A stretch of 6,980 nt of DNA from Oscillospiraceae bacterium (GTDB lineage: Bacteria; Bacillota; Clostridia; Oscillospirales; Ruminococcaceae): NCBI GenBank assembly GCA_003516865.1, contig DPBR01000081.1:1-6980 (forward strand), read 5' to 3'. Both the position numbers and the translations under genes were made by a program. The notes beneath the pieces are model-generated. The model was not told the origin of the DNA. It did no database searches and worked only from the letters and a program-made list of their open reading frames with translations. The stretch's first letter is position 1. Each line of letters begins with the position of its first letter. Below, piece by piece: positions 1-6,028 of the stretch.

Positions 1-28
1 GACAATAATTATGCGGTGTTACCATAAT
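1..28 (+). promoter_or_regulatory. Possible purF promoter, -35 box cut by the window edge
   Basis: CATAAT at 23-28 matches five of six bases of the -10 consensus. The window opens with GACA (1-4), which could be the last four bases of a TTGACA -35 box, 18 nt upstream of the -10. If so, transcription would start near 35, just before the purF RBS at 50-55, leaving a very short leader. The -35 half is guesswork because its first bases lie outside the window. An upstream pur gene reading through is equally possible. Confidence 0.3.
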
Positions 29-63
29 ATAAAGTGTGTGCGGGACAAGAAAGGATTGATTTT

Positions 64-1488
64 TTGTCTGGAAACATTCATGAGGAGTGCGGCGTTTTCG
101 GGATTTACTCAAACAAGCCCGCAAACGTTGCTTCGTCCGTTTATTTCGGACTTTACGCGCTTCAGCACAGAGGACAGGAGAGCTGCGGAATTGTCGTGAA
201 CGAGCGCGGCGTTTTCAAGACGCGCAAGGGCGTGGGGCTTGTAAACGAGGTGTTTAACGAGAAAAATCTCGGCGAATTTGACGAGGGAAGAATTGCCATC
301 GGTCACGTTCGCTACTCGACGACGGGCGGAGTGAACACAGAAAACTGCCAGCCGCTTACGGTTCGGCACGTCAAGGGTTCGCTTGCAATCGCGCATAACG
401 GCAACCTCATAAACGCGCTTGATTTGCGCAGGGAATTTGAGCTTCACGGCGCGATTTTCCACACGACGAGCGATACCGAGGTCATTTCCTACGCGATAAC
501 GCGCGAACGGCTTGAGTGCGGTTCTATTCAGGCGGCGGTTGAGCGCGCGATGGACAGGATTAAGGGCGCGTATTCGCTTGTTATAATGTCGCCGAAAAAG
601 CTTATCGCGGCGCGCGACCCGAACGGATTTCGTCCGCTTGCGCTCGGCGCTTTGCCCGACAACGAGGGCTATGTCGTTGCGAGTGAAACGTGCGCTTTCG
701 ACTGCATAGGCGCGAAGTTTATCAGGGATATCGAGCCGGGCGAAATTATCGTAATCGACGAGAACGGGCTTCAGTCCATAAAAACGCACTGCGGCGGGAA
801 AAGTTCGCTTTGCGTGTTCGAGTTCGTGTATTTTGCAAGACCCGATTCGGTTATCGAGGGGGCTTCGGTTCACAAGGCGAGGCTGCGCGCGGGGCGTTTT
901 CTCGCGAAGCAGCACCCTGTTGACGCGGACGTTGTAATCGGCTGTCCCGACAGCGGTCTTGACGCGGCGCTCGGCTATTCGCAGGAATCGGGAATACCCT
1001 ACGGCGTTGGGTTCATCAAAAACCGCTATATCGGCAGAACGTTCATTCAGCCTACTCAGGGGCAGCGCGAAAATTCCGTTAAAATCAAGCTGAACGTGCT
1101 GAGCGAAACGGTTAAAGATAAGCGGGTTGTGCTTGTAGACGACAGCATCGTCCGCGGAACAACTTCGGCGAAGGTTGTGAAGCTGCTCAGAAGTGCCGGC
1201 GCAAAGGAAATTCATATGAGGATATCCTCGCCGCCGTTTATCAGCGAGTGCTTTTTTGGCACGGATATCGACAGCAAGGAAAATCTTATCGCAAATCATC
1301 ACACAATCGATGAAATCGCGGAAATAATCGGCGCGGATACGCTTGGATTTCTCAGCGCGGAGAGCGTCGCCCAAATCGCCGAGAACGCAAAATGCGGGTT
1401 TTGCACAGGCTGTTTCACGGGAAAATACCCCGTTGAAGTGCCGGAAGAAATCCCGAAAGACAAGTTCGAGAGAAAGTTTGAGGAGTGA
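64..1488 (+). CDS. purF: Amidophosphoribosyltransferase (glutamine PRPP amidotransferase)
   Basis: Cytoplasmic enzyme of the first committed purine step: PRPP plus glutamine gives 5-phosphoribosylamine. I choose the TTG at 64 as start (474 aa): AAAGGA at 50-55 lies 8 nt upstream, whereas the in-frame GTG at 34 has no RBS. From TTG the N-terminus is MSGNIHEECGVFGI, so a short propeptide ends before the N-terminal nucleophile Cys9, as in Bacillus-type PurF. The Ntn glutaminase half shows QHRGQES and HNGN (about 111-114). The phosphoribosyltransferase half carries the PRPP motif VVLVDDSIVRGTTS (355-368). Cys250, Cys396, Cys444 and Cys447 align with the four [4Fe-4S] ligands of the B. subtilis enzyme, so this should be the oxygen-sensitive iron-sulphur class. 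Length is normal and no key residue is missing. It is the first gene of the operon visible here; a 222-nt gap with a large palindrome separates it from purM. Confidence 0.97.
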   Translation: MSGNIHEECGVFGIYSNKPANVASSVYFGLYALQHRGQESCGIVVNERGVFKTRKGVGLVNEVFNEKNLGEFDEGRIAIGHVRYSTTGGVNTENCQPLTVRHVKGSLAIAHNGNLINALDLRREFELHGAIFHTTSDTEVISYAITRERLECGSIQAAVERAMDRIKGAYSLVIMSPKKLIAARDPNGFRPLALGALPDNEGYVVASETCAFDCIGAKFIRDIEPGEIIVIDENGLQSIKTHCGGKSSLCVFEFVYFARPDSVIEGASVHKARLRAGRFLAKQHPVDADVVIGCPDSGLDAALGYSQESGIPYGVGFIKNRYIGRTFIQPTQGQRENSVKIKLNVLSETVKDKRVVLVDDSIVRGTTSAKVVKLLRSAGAKEIHMRISSPPFISECFFGTDIDSKENLIANHHTIDEIAEIIGADTLGFLSAESVAQIAENAKCGFCTGCFTGKYPVEVPEEIPKDKFERKFEE

Positions 1489-1639
1489 GCCTCTGAAAAC
1501 CGGTTTGAAAAGTGAAAATGGGCAGAGGGCGACGAATGCGAGGAAAATCGACGAAGTTAGGCTGGGTGCCTTGCGAGGAGATTTGTCGAAGCAGTCGGCG
1601 TGCTATGCGCATTTTCACTCAAACAAGGTTTTTAGAGGC
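1489..1639. repeat. 151-nt long imperfect palindrome (MITE-like or structured RNA element)
   Basis: The element begins one base after the purF stop. Its 5' arm GCCTCTGAAAACC (1489-1501) pairs with GGTTTTTAGAGGC (1627-1639) across 13 bp with one G-U. GTTTG (1503-1507) pairs with CAAAC (1620-1624), and AGTGAAAATG (1511-1520) pairs perfectly with CATTTTCACT (1610-1619). The middle (1521-1540 against 1590-1609) is complementary at about 13 of 20 positions. TCGACGAA (1548-1555) pairs with TTTGTCGA (1582-1589), and AGGC/GCCT (1559-1562, 1568-1571) closes a tip hairpin. So the whole segment can fold into one long hairpin. There is no T-tract after the stem, so it is not an ordinary terminator. I see no convincing target-site duplication. 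Candidates are a non-autonomous mobile element, an RNase III-type processing site, or a non-coding RNA. The fold is seen directly; the function is unknown. Confidence 0.75.
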
Positions 1640-1654
1640 GAGCAAAAGTAAAAT

Positions 1655-1669
1655 CGCCGCTGAGCGGCG
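1655..1669 (+). other. Short GC-rich hairpin in the purM leader
   Basis: CGCCGC (1655-1660) and GCGGCG (1664-1669) form a perfect 6-bp stem with a TGA triloop, about 30 nt before the purM RBS. No T-run follows on the plus strand, so it is unlikely to terminate operon transcription. It may cap or stabilise the 5' end of a processed purM message. On the minus strand the stem is followed by ATTTTACTTTT, which looks weakly terminator-like, but no minus-strand gene is seen nearby. Confidence 0.45.
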
Positions 1670-1710
1670 TTCAATCGGCTTCTGCTATTACTACTATTAA
1701 GGAGAGAAAA

Positions 1711-2748
1711 ATGAACAGTTACAGTGAAAGCTACAAGGCTGCTGGCGTTGACGTAACGGCGGGTTACGAGAGCGTCAGGCTTATGAAGGACGACGTTGAG
1801 CGGACGAAAATTCCCGGCTGCATATCGGGAATAGGCGGTTTCGGCGGACTTTTCCAGCCCGATTTGAGCGGAATTACCGAGCCTGTTATGGTTTCGGGAA
1901 CGGACGGCGTGGGAACAAAGCTGAAAATCGCGATGCTTATGGACAAGCACGATACAATCGGTATCGACTGCGTTGCAATGTGCGTAAACGACATCATCTG
2001 CTGCGGTGCGAAGCCGCTCTGGTTCCTCGATTATATCGCAATCGGCAAGAATATACCCGAAAAAGTCGCGGAAATCGTAAGAGGCGTGGCTGACGGCTGC
2101 GTTCTCGCGGGCTGCGCGCTTATCGGCGGCGAAACCGCGGAACACCCCGGAATGATGCCCGACGACGAGTATGATATCGCGGGTTATGCGACCGGAATTG
2201 TCGATAAGAAGAAGATTATCGACAACACGACAATCAAGCCCGGCGACGCAATCATCGGAATTTCCTCAAGCGGCGTTCACTCGAACGGTTTTTCGCTTGT
2301 ACGCAAGGTTTTCAACCTGAACGAGCAGAAGCTCAAGGCGCTTATCCCCGAACTCGGAAAATCCCTCGGAGATACGCTTCTCGCGCCCACGAAAATCTAC
2401 GTCAAATCCGTGCTTAACCTTATCGAAAAGCTGCCTGTAAAGGGAATTTCGCACATCACGGGCGGCGGTTTCTACGAGAATATTCCGAGAATGTTGCCCG
2501 ACGGTATTTCCGCGAAAATCAAGCAGGGAAGCTTCCCCGTTCCGCCGATTTTCGAGCTTATACAGAAGGAAGGTCATATCAGCGAGCACGATATGTACAA
2601 CACCTTTAATATGGGTATCGGAATGGCGATTGTCGTTGACGCGGAGAACGCCGATAAGGCGGTTGAAATCCTGCGCTCAACGGGCGAGGACGCTTATATA
2701 ATCGGTTCGACCGTCGAGGGAACCGTCGGCGTTCTCTTCAATTATTGA
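1711..2748 (+). CDS. purM: Phosphoribosylformylglycinamidine cyclo-ligase (AIR synthetase)
   Basis: Catalyses ATP-dependent ring closure of FGAM to aminoimidazole ribonucleotide (AIR), step 5 of IMP synthesis, in the cytoplasm. The 345-aa length is typical. Recognisable PurM/PurL-superfamily blocks are GTDGVGTKLK (63-72), the DTIGIDCVAMCVND stretch (81-94), GGETAEHPGMM (139-149), SSGVHSNGFSLVRKV (186-200), HITGGGFYENIPRMLP (248-263) and FNMGIGM (299-305). The ATG is preceded by AAGGAGAG at 1699-1706, a strong RBS. It is the only gene in the operon with a long leader (222 nt after purF), so its expression could be uncoupled from purF by RNA processing or an internal promoter. The next ORF starts 2 nt after its stop. 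No truncation or abnormal residue is seen. Confidence 0.97.
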   Translation: MNSYSESYKAAGVDVTAGYESVRLMKDDVERTKIPGCISGIGGFGGLFQPDLSGITEPVMVSGTDGVGTKLKIAMLMDKHDTIGIDCVAMCVNDIICCGAKPLWFLDYIAIGKNIPEKVAEIVRGVADGCVLAGCALIGGETAEHPGMMPDDEYDIAGYATGIVDKKKIIDNTTIKPGDAIIGISSSGVHSNGFSLVRKVFNLNEQKLKALIPELGKSLGDTLLAPTKIYVKSVLNLIEKLPVKGISHITGGGFYENIPRMLPDGISAKIKQGSFPVPPIFELIQKEGHISEHDMYNTFNMGIGMAIVVDAENADKAVEILRSTGEDAYIIGSTVEGTVGVLFNY

Positions 2749-2750
2749 GA

Positions 2751-2879
2751 ATGAGTTCAGGCGGCTTTTTCCGCGGTCTGTTCGGGAAGAAGTCCGAACT
2801 GAGCGCGGGCGAGCTTTCCTTTGATATAAACGAAAGCGGCGCTTATTCTGGAATTGAAATTCAGCTTCCGTCCGATTAA
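2751..2879 (+). CDS. Small ORF between purM and purN, 42 aa, unknown function
   Basis: ATG at 2751 lies 2 nt after the purM stop, a spacing typical of translational coupling, and there is no separate strong RBS (only GAGA just before the ATG). The ORF ends in TAA at 2877-2879, 29 nt before purN, and almost fills the purM-purN gap. The product starts MSSGGFFRGLFGKKSEL and ends with an acidic, soluble-looking tail (IEIQLPSD). There is no signal peptide, membrane segment or known motif. Codon choice resembles the flanking pur genes, which favours real coding sequence. The N-terminal SGGFF..L.GK..SEL resembles SGGYF..L.GK..SEL near the start of the 170-aa protein downstream of purN. It may be a genuine small protein, a remnant of a paralogue, or a leader peptide. 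Function not recognised. Confidence 0.5.
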   Translation: MSSGGFFRGLFGKKSELSAGELSFDINESGAYSGIEIQLPSD

Positions 2880-2908
2880 GGCGGCAAACAAGACGAAAAG
2901 GAGCGGCT

Positions 2909-3532
2909 ATGAAGAATATTGCGGTTCTTGTGTCGGGCGGCGGCACGAATTTACAGGCGCTTATCGACGCGGAAAAACGCGGTGAAATCAAAAACGGCAG
3001 GATAACCTGCGTGATTTCCTCGAAAGCGGACGCATACGCTCTCGAAAGGGCGAAGCAAAACGGCATAAAAACGCGCGTTCTCATAAGAAAGGATTACGCG
3101 GACGTTGCGGCTTACACAAAGGCGATGACCGAGGCTCTGCTTGAGGAAAAGGCTGACCTTGTGGTTTACGCGGGATTTATGACGATACTCGACGAGCAGA
3201 TTGTAAGGGCGTTTCCGAACAAGATGATGAATGTTCACCCCGCGCTTATTCCGAGCTTTTGCGGAAAGGGATTTTATGGGCTTCACGTTCACGAGGAAGC
3301 GCTGAAAAAGGGCGTTAAGCTGACAGGGGCTACCGTGCATTTCGTGACGGAAGTCTGCGATGGCGGTCCGATTATACTGCAAAAGGCGGTTGAAGTCGAG
3401 AACGGCGATACTCCCGAAATCCTTCAGCGCAGAGTTATGGAACAGGCGGAGTGGAAAATTCTCCCGCAGGCGGTTTCGCTGTTCTGCGAGGATAGGATAA
3501 AGGTTATCGGCGGGGTGACTGTCGTTGAGTGA
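2909..3532 (+). CDS. purN: Phosphoribosylglycinamide formyltransferase (GAR transformylase)
   Basis: Transfers the formyl group from 10-formyl-tetrahydrofolate to glycinamide ribonucleotide, step 3 of IMP synthesis. At 207 aa it is a normal single-domain PurN. The N-terminal phosphate-binding loop reads SGGGTNLQAL (9-18). The catalytic triad of the family is present as Asn108 and His110 in NVHPALIPSF and Asp151 in the VCDGGPIILQ block; HFVTE (144-148) also matches. After the active-site loop it has the CGKGFYGLHVHEEAL form rather than the shorter E. coli PGLHTH form. The start ATG has AAAAGGAG at 2896-2903, 5 nt away. The 3' end overlaps the next gene by 8 nt. It shares the folate cofactor with the AICAR transformylase at the end of the operon. 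Confidence 0.96.
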   Translation: MKNIAVLVSGGGTNLQALIDAEKRGEIKNGRITCVISSKADAYALERAKQNGIKTRVLIRKDYADVAAYTKAMTEALLEEKADLVVYAGFMTILDEQIVRAFPNKMMNVHPALIPSFCGKGFYGLHVHEEALKKGVKLTGATVHFVTEVCDGGPIILQKAVEVENGDTPEILQRRVMEQAEWKILPQAVSLFCEDRIKVIGGVTVVE

Positions 3533-4037
3533 CTATGAAATCCGCGAAAGCGGCGGTTATTTTGGGCGGCTTGAGGGAAAGCTTTATTCTGAGCTTTTCG
3601 GCTGCAAAATCCCGTTTCTCACGTCGAAAAACTGTGGCGAGGAGTACGCGCGGCGATGCGCGGAATTTTTCGAGGGGCTTTCGCTTTCCGACGACGCATT
3701 AAACCGAGTTTTAAGCGCGGCAGGCGAATATCTCGTTGATTTTTTTGATGAACGCTCAGATGAATTTGACTTTATCACGGAAGATTTGAGTGAAATTACG
3801 GCGGAAACGGTTGTGGAAATATCCGAGCCTGTTTCTCTTGTATTTGAAAGAAGCGGTTTGCTTTCCGACGAGGATTGCCCGCCCGCGTTCAGCCTGAAGA
3901 TGCGTCTGAAAGAGCTTCCGGACGAGATTTTCGAGATTGCTATGCGCGAGGATTATCCCGTGTATGCAGGCGAGTTCAGCGGCGTTTCTCCGTGGAACGA
4001 AAGACTTTTGAAGAAGAAACATAACTATATTTTGTGA
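3525..4037 (+). CDS. Conserved-looking acidic protein of unknown function, 170 aa
   Basis: The TTG start at 3525 overlaps the purN end by 8 nt. GGGG at 3512-3515, about 9 nt upstream, lies inside purN and can serve as RBS; no in-frame ATG occurs near the N-terminus. The protein is soluble-looking, strongly acidic and lacks signal or membrane segments. It has an N-terminal SGGYFGRLEGKLYSEL stretch, a predicted helical middle (about 38-75) rich in Glu/Asp, and probable beta strands at about 93-107 and 120-140. A C-terminal block contains YPVYAGEFSGVSPWNE (144-159) and a basic LLKKKHNYIL tail. The layout faintly recalls small DUF2004/DUF6985-like proteins, but I cannot assign a family. Overlap with purN and a 27-nt gap to purO place it firmly in the purine transcript, so a role linked to purine synthesis or merely co-expression is possible. 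Function not recognised. Confidence 0.8.
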   Translation: MSDYEIRESGGYFGRLEGKLYSELFGCKIPFLTSKNCGEEYARRCAEFFEGLSLSDDALNRVLSAAGEYLVDFFDERSDEFDFITEDLSEITAETVVEISEPVSLVFERSGLLSDEDCPPAFSLKMRLKELPDEIFEIAMREDYPVYAGEFSGVSPWNERLLKKKHNYIL

Positions 4038-4052
4038 AAAATACCGATTTAT

Positions 4053-4060
4053 CAGGAGGT
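4053..4060 (+). promoter_or_regulatory. Strong Shine-Dalgarno for the IMP cyclohydrolase gene
   Basis: CAGGAGGT at 4053-4060 is close to a full anti-16S match, 4 nt before the ATG at 4065. It is the strongest RBS in the operon and fixes this start. Confidence 0.8.
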
Positions 4061-4064
4061 TTTT

Positions 4065-4775
4065 ATGATTTCACTTGACAAGGAGCTTAATTCTCTTGCT
4101 TATCATGGCAGAGGAATTGTAATCGGCAGGAGCGGAAAAAAGGCGGTTATAGCGTACTTTATAATGGGACGCAGCGAAAACAGCCGCAACCGCGTTTTCG
4201 TCGAGGACGGCGAGGGAATCCGCACGCAGGCTTTCGACGAGAGCAAAATGACAGACCCGCACCTTATAATTTACGCGCCCGTTCGCGTTCTCGGAAACAA
4301 GACAATCGTCACAAACGGCGACCAGACCGACACGATTTTTGAGCTTATGGATAAGCAGATGAGCTTTGAGCAGTCGCTTCGCGGGAGATTTTTCGAGGAC
4401 GACAAGCCAAACTTCACGCCGAGAATTTCCGGTATCGTTCACCTTGAAAACGCCTCAATGAATTACGCTATGTCGATACTCAAGAGCGCGGACGGGAACC
4501 CCGACTCCTGCCGCCGTTATACCTTCGCTTACAGCAATCCGCTTGACGGCGCGGGAAGCTTTATTCACACCTATGCGGGCGATGAAAAGGACGGCAGACT
4601 TCCGAGCTTCGAGGGCGAGCCGAAAGACGTTGTTATCCCCGAAATGAACATCGACGAGTTCACGGATTTTGTGTGGAACAACCTCAATAACGACAATAAG
4701 GTTTCGCTTTTCACGCGGTTTATCGACGTTGAAACGGGCAAATACGAGAGCAGAATAGTTAATAAGAACAAGTAA
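4065..4775 (+). CDS. purO: IMP cyclohydrolase, archaeal PurO-type
   Basis: Predicted to close FAICAR to IMP, the last step of the pathway. The 236-aa protein does not resemble the MGS-like cyclohydrolase domain of bacterial PurH. It resembles archaeal PurO (IMP_cyclohyd family) as I recall the Methanothermobacter protein: GRGIVIGRSGKKAVIAYF (15-32) against GRILAVGRNSNGSFVAYR, GRSENSRNRVF (35-45) against the SRSFPNRT region, NGDQTDTI (84-91) against NGSHTDTI, and FTPRISGIV (117-125) against NTPRIAAAI. It is about 35 residues longer than that archaeal enzyme. Catalytic residues are not assigned. The neighbour context is strong support: the next gene, 18 nt downstream, is an AICAR transformylase lacking any cyclohydrolase domain, so this protein supplies the missing activity. 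Assignment to PurO is from remembered motifs and context. Confidence 0.88.
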   Translation: MISLDKELNSLAYHGRGIVIGRSGKKAVIAYFIMGRSENSRNRVFVEDGEGIRTQAFDESKMTDPHLIIYAPVRVLGNKTIVTNGDQTDTIFELMDKQMSFEQSLRGRFFEDDKPNFTPRISGIVHLENASMNYAMSILKSADGNPDSCRRYTFAYSNPLDGAGSFIHTYAGDEKDGRLPSFEGEPKDVVIPEMNIDEFTDFVWNNLNNDNKVSLFTRFIDVETGKYESRIVNKNK

Positions 4776-4793
4776 TCACGAAAGGATATTTTT

Positions 4794-5972
4794 ATGAACG
4801 AACTTGAGCTGAAATATGGCTGCAATCCCAACCAGAAGCCGTCCAGAATTTTTATGGAAAATGGCAGGGATTTGCCTATCGAGGTGCTTAACGGCAGACC
4901 CGGATACATCAACTTTATGGACGCTTTCAACGGCTGGCAGCTTGTAAAGGAGCTGAAAGCGGCTACGGGAATGCCCGCCGCGACTTCTTTCAAGCACGTT
5001 TCTCCCGCGGGCGCGGCAATTGGACTTCCGCTCACTGAAACGCTTGCGAAGATTTACTGGGTTGACGACCTCGGCGAGCTTTCTCCGCTTGCGTGCGCGT
5101 ATGCGAGAGCGCGCGGCGCTGACAGAATGTCGAGCTATGGCGATTTTATCGCGCTTTCGGACGTCTGCGACGCTTCTACCGCGAGAATTATTCAGCGCGA
5201 GGTATCGGACGGCGTTATCGCGCCCGGATATGACGCGGACGCGCTCGAAATCCTCAAATCCAAGAGAAAAGGCACTTACAATATCATCAAAATCGACCCG
5301 AATTACGTTCCCGACCCGATTGAGCGCAAGCAGGTTTACGGAATTACGTTTGAGCAGGGCAGAAACGAGCTTGTGATAAACGACGAGCTGTTCGCTAACC
5401 GCCCTACAAAGAACAAGGATATCCCGAAAAAGGCGCTTGACGACCTTGCAATCGCGCTTATCACGCTGAAATACACGCAGTCGAACTCGGTTGCATACGC
5501 TTCGGGCGGACAGGCAATCGGAATAGGCGCGGGACAGCAGTCGAGAATACACTGCACGCGTCTTGCGGGAACAAAAGCGGACAACTGGTATCTCAGACAG
5601 TCGCCCACGGTTATGAATTTGCAGTTTGTTGACGATATCCGCCGCGCGGACCGCGACAACGCGATTGATTTGTACATCGGCGAGGACTATATGGACGTGC
5701 TTGCGGACGGCGCTTGGCAGAAGATTTTCAAGGTTAAGCCCGATGTGTTCACGCGTGAAATGAAGCGCGAGTGGCTTGACACGATGACCGACACGGCGCT
5801 CGGTTCGGACGCGTTCTTCCCGTTCGGCGACAACATCGAGCGCGCGCACAAGAGCGGCGTTAAGTACATCGCGCAGCCCGGCGGCTCAATCCGCGACGAC
5901 AACGTAATCGAAGTCTGCGACAAGTACGGAATTGCGATGGCGTTCACGGGTATTCGCCTGTTCCACCACTGA
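4794..5972 (+). CDS. purH: Stand-alone AICAR transformylase (PurH C-terminal-domain type)
   Basis: Transfers formyl from 10-formyl-THF to AICAR, giving FAICAR for the upstream cyclohydrolase. The 392-aa product matches the transformylase half of bifunctional PurH/ATIC and begins directly with its LKYGCNPNQK block (compare LRYGENPHQ). Lys67-His68 in SFKHVSPAG correspond to the catalytic Lys-His pair, although classical enzymes read KHxNPCG there. Other blocks are RMSSYGDFIALSD (111-123, for SAFGGIIAL), QSNSVAYASGGQAIGIGAGQQSR (229-251), DAFFPFGDNIERA (339-351), QPGGSIRDD (361-369) and FTGIRLFHH at the C-terminus. The ATG has AAAGGAT at 4781-4787. Tandem stops TGA TAA end the gene, and a strong terminator follows. 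The N-terminal IMPCH domain is absent by design rather than by truncation, since an RBS and clean start precede the first conserved block. Some databases use other symbols for the separate domain. Confidence 0.95.
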   Translation: MNELELKYGCNPNQKPSRIFMENGRDLPIEVLNGRPGYINFMDAFNGWQLVKELKAATGMPAATSFKHVSPAGAAIGLPLTETLAKIYWVDDLGELSPLACAYARARGADRMSSYGDFIALSDVCDASTARIIQREVSDGVIAPGYDADALEILKSKRKGTYNIIKIDPNYVPDPIERKQVYGITFEQGRNELVINDELFANRPTKNKDIPKKALDDLAIALITLKYTQSNSVAYASGGQAIGIGAGQQSRIHCTRLAGTKADNWYLRQSPTVMNLQFVDDIRRADRDNAIDLYIGEDYMDVLADGAWQKIFKVKPDVFTREMKREWLDTMTDTALGSDAFFPFGDNIERAHKSGVKYIAQPGGSIRDDNVIEVCDKYGIAMAFTGIRLFHH

Positions 5973-5989
5973 TAAGCGTAAAATAACAG

Positions 5990-6027
5990 AAATCCGCGCT
6001 TCTATTTCAAAAGCGCGGATTTATTTA
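5990..6027 (+). terminator. Rho-independent terminator of the purine operon, probably bidirectional
   Basis: A perfect 12-bp inverted repeat, AAATCCGCGCTT (5990-6001) and AAGCGCGGATTT (6011-6022), with a 9-nt loop is followed by TTATTTATT. It starts 18 nt after the transformylase stop. The convergent gene ends at 6029, so the same stem, which on the minus strand is followed by CTGTTATTTTA, probably also ends that transcript. Confidence 0.9.
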
Positions 6028-6028
6028 T

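Noticed and set aside
1..63. Purine riboswitch or PurR box upstream of purF
   Set aside because: Only 63 bases are visible, with no riboswitch core or PurBox-like repeat. The relevant upstream DNA is outside the window.
109..1374. Minus-strand open frame of 421 codons opposite purF
   Set aside because: It is antisense to a clearly functional purF, its product is Arg-rich with no recognisable motif, and there is no RBS. It is a by-product of codon bias.
1489..1639. Palindrome as an intrinsic terminator or attenuator after purF
   Set aside because: No T-tract follows the 3' arm (GAGCAAAAG follows), and the downstream purM lacks an obvious promoter of its own, so readthrough seems needed.
1489..1645. 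Target-site duplication flanking the palindrome
   Set aside because: Flanks read GAGTGA and GAGCAA. The partial likeness is too short to call a duplication.
1343..1700. Small open frames crossing the purF end and the 151-nt palindrome on both strands
   Set aside because: They run through the inverted-repeat arms and purF in wrong frames and give Arg/Ser-rich translations. The palindrome explains them better than coding does.
4776..5849. Minus-strand open frame of 357 codons opposite the AICAR transformylase
   Set aside because: It lies fully antisense to a strongly recognised enzyme, its translation is low-complexity and Arg/Val-rich, and no promoter or RBS is visible.
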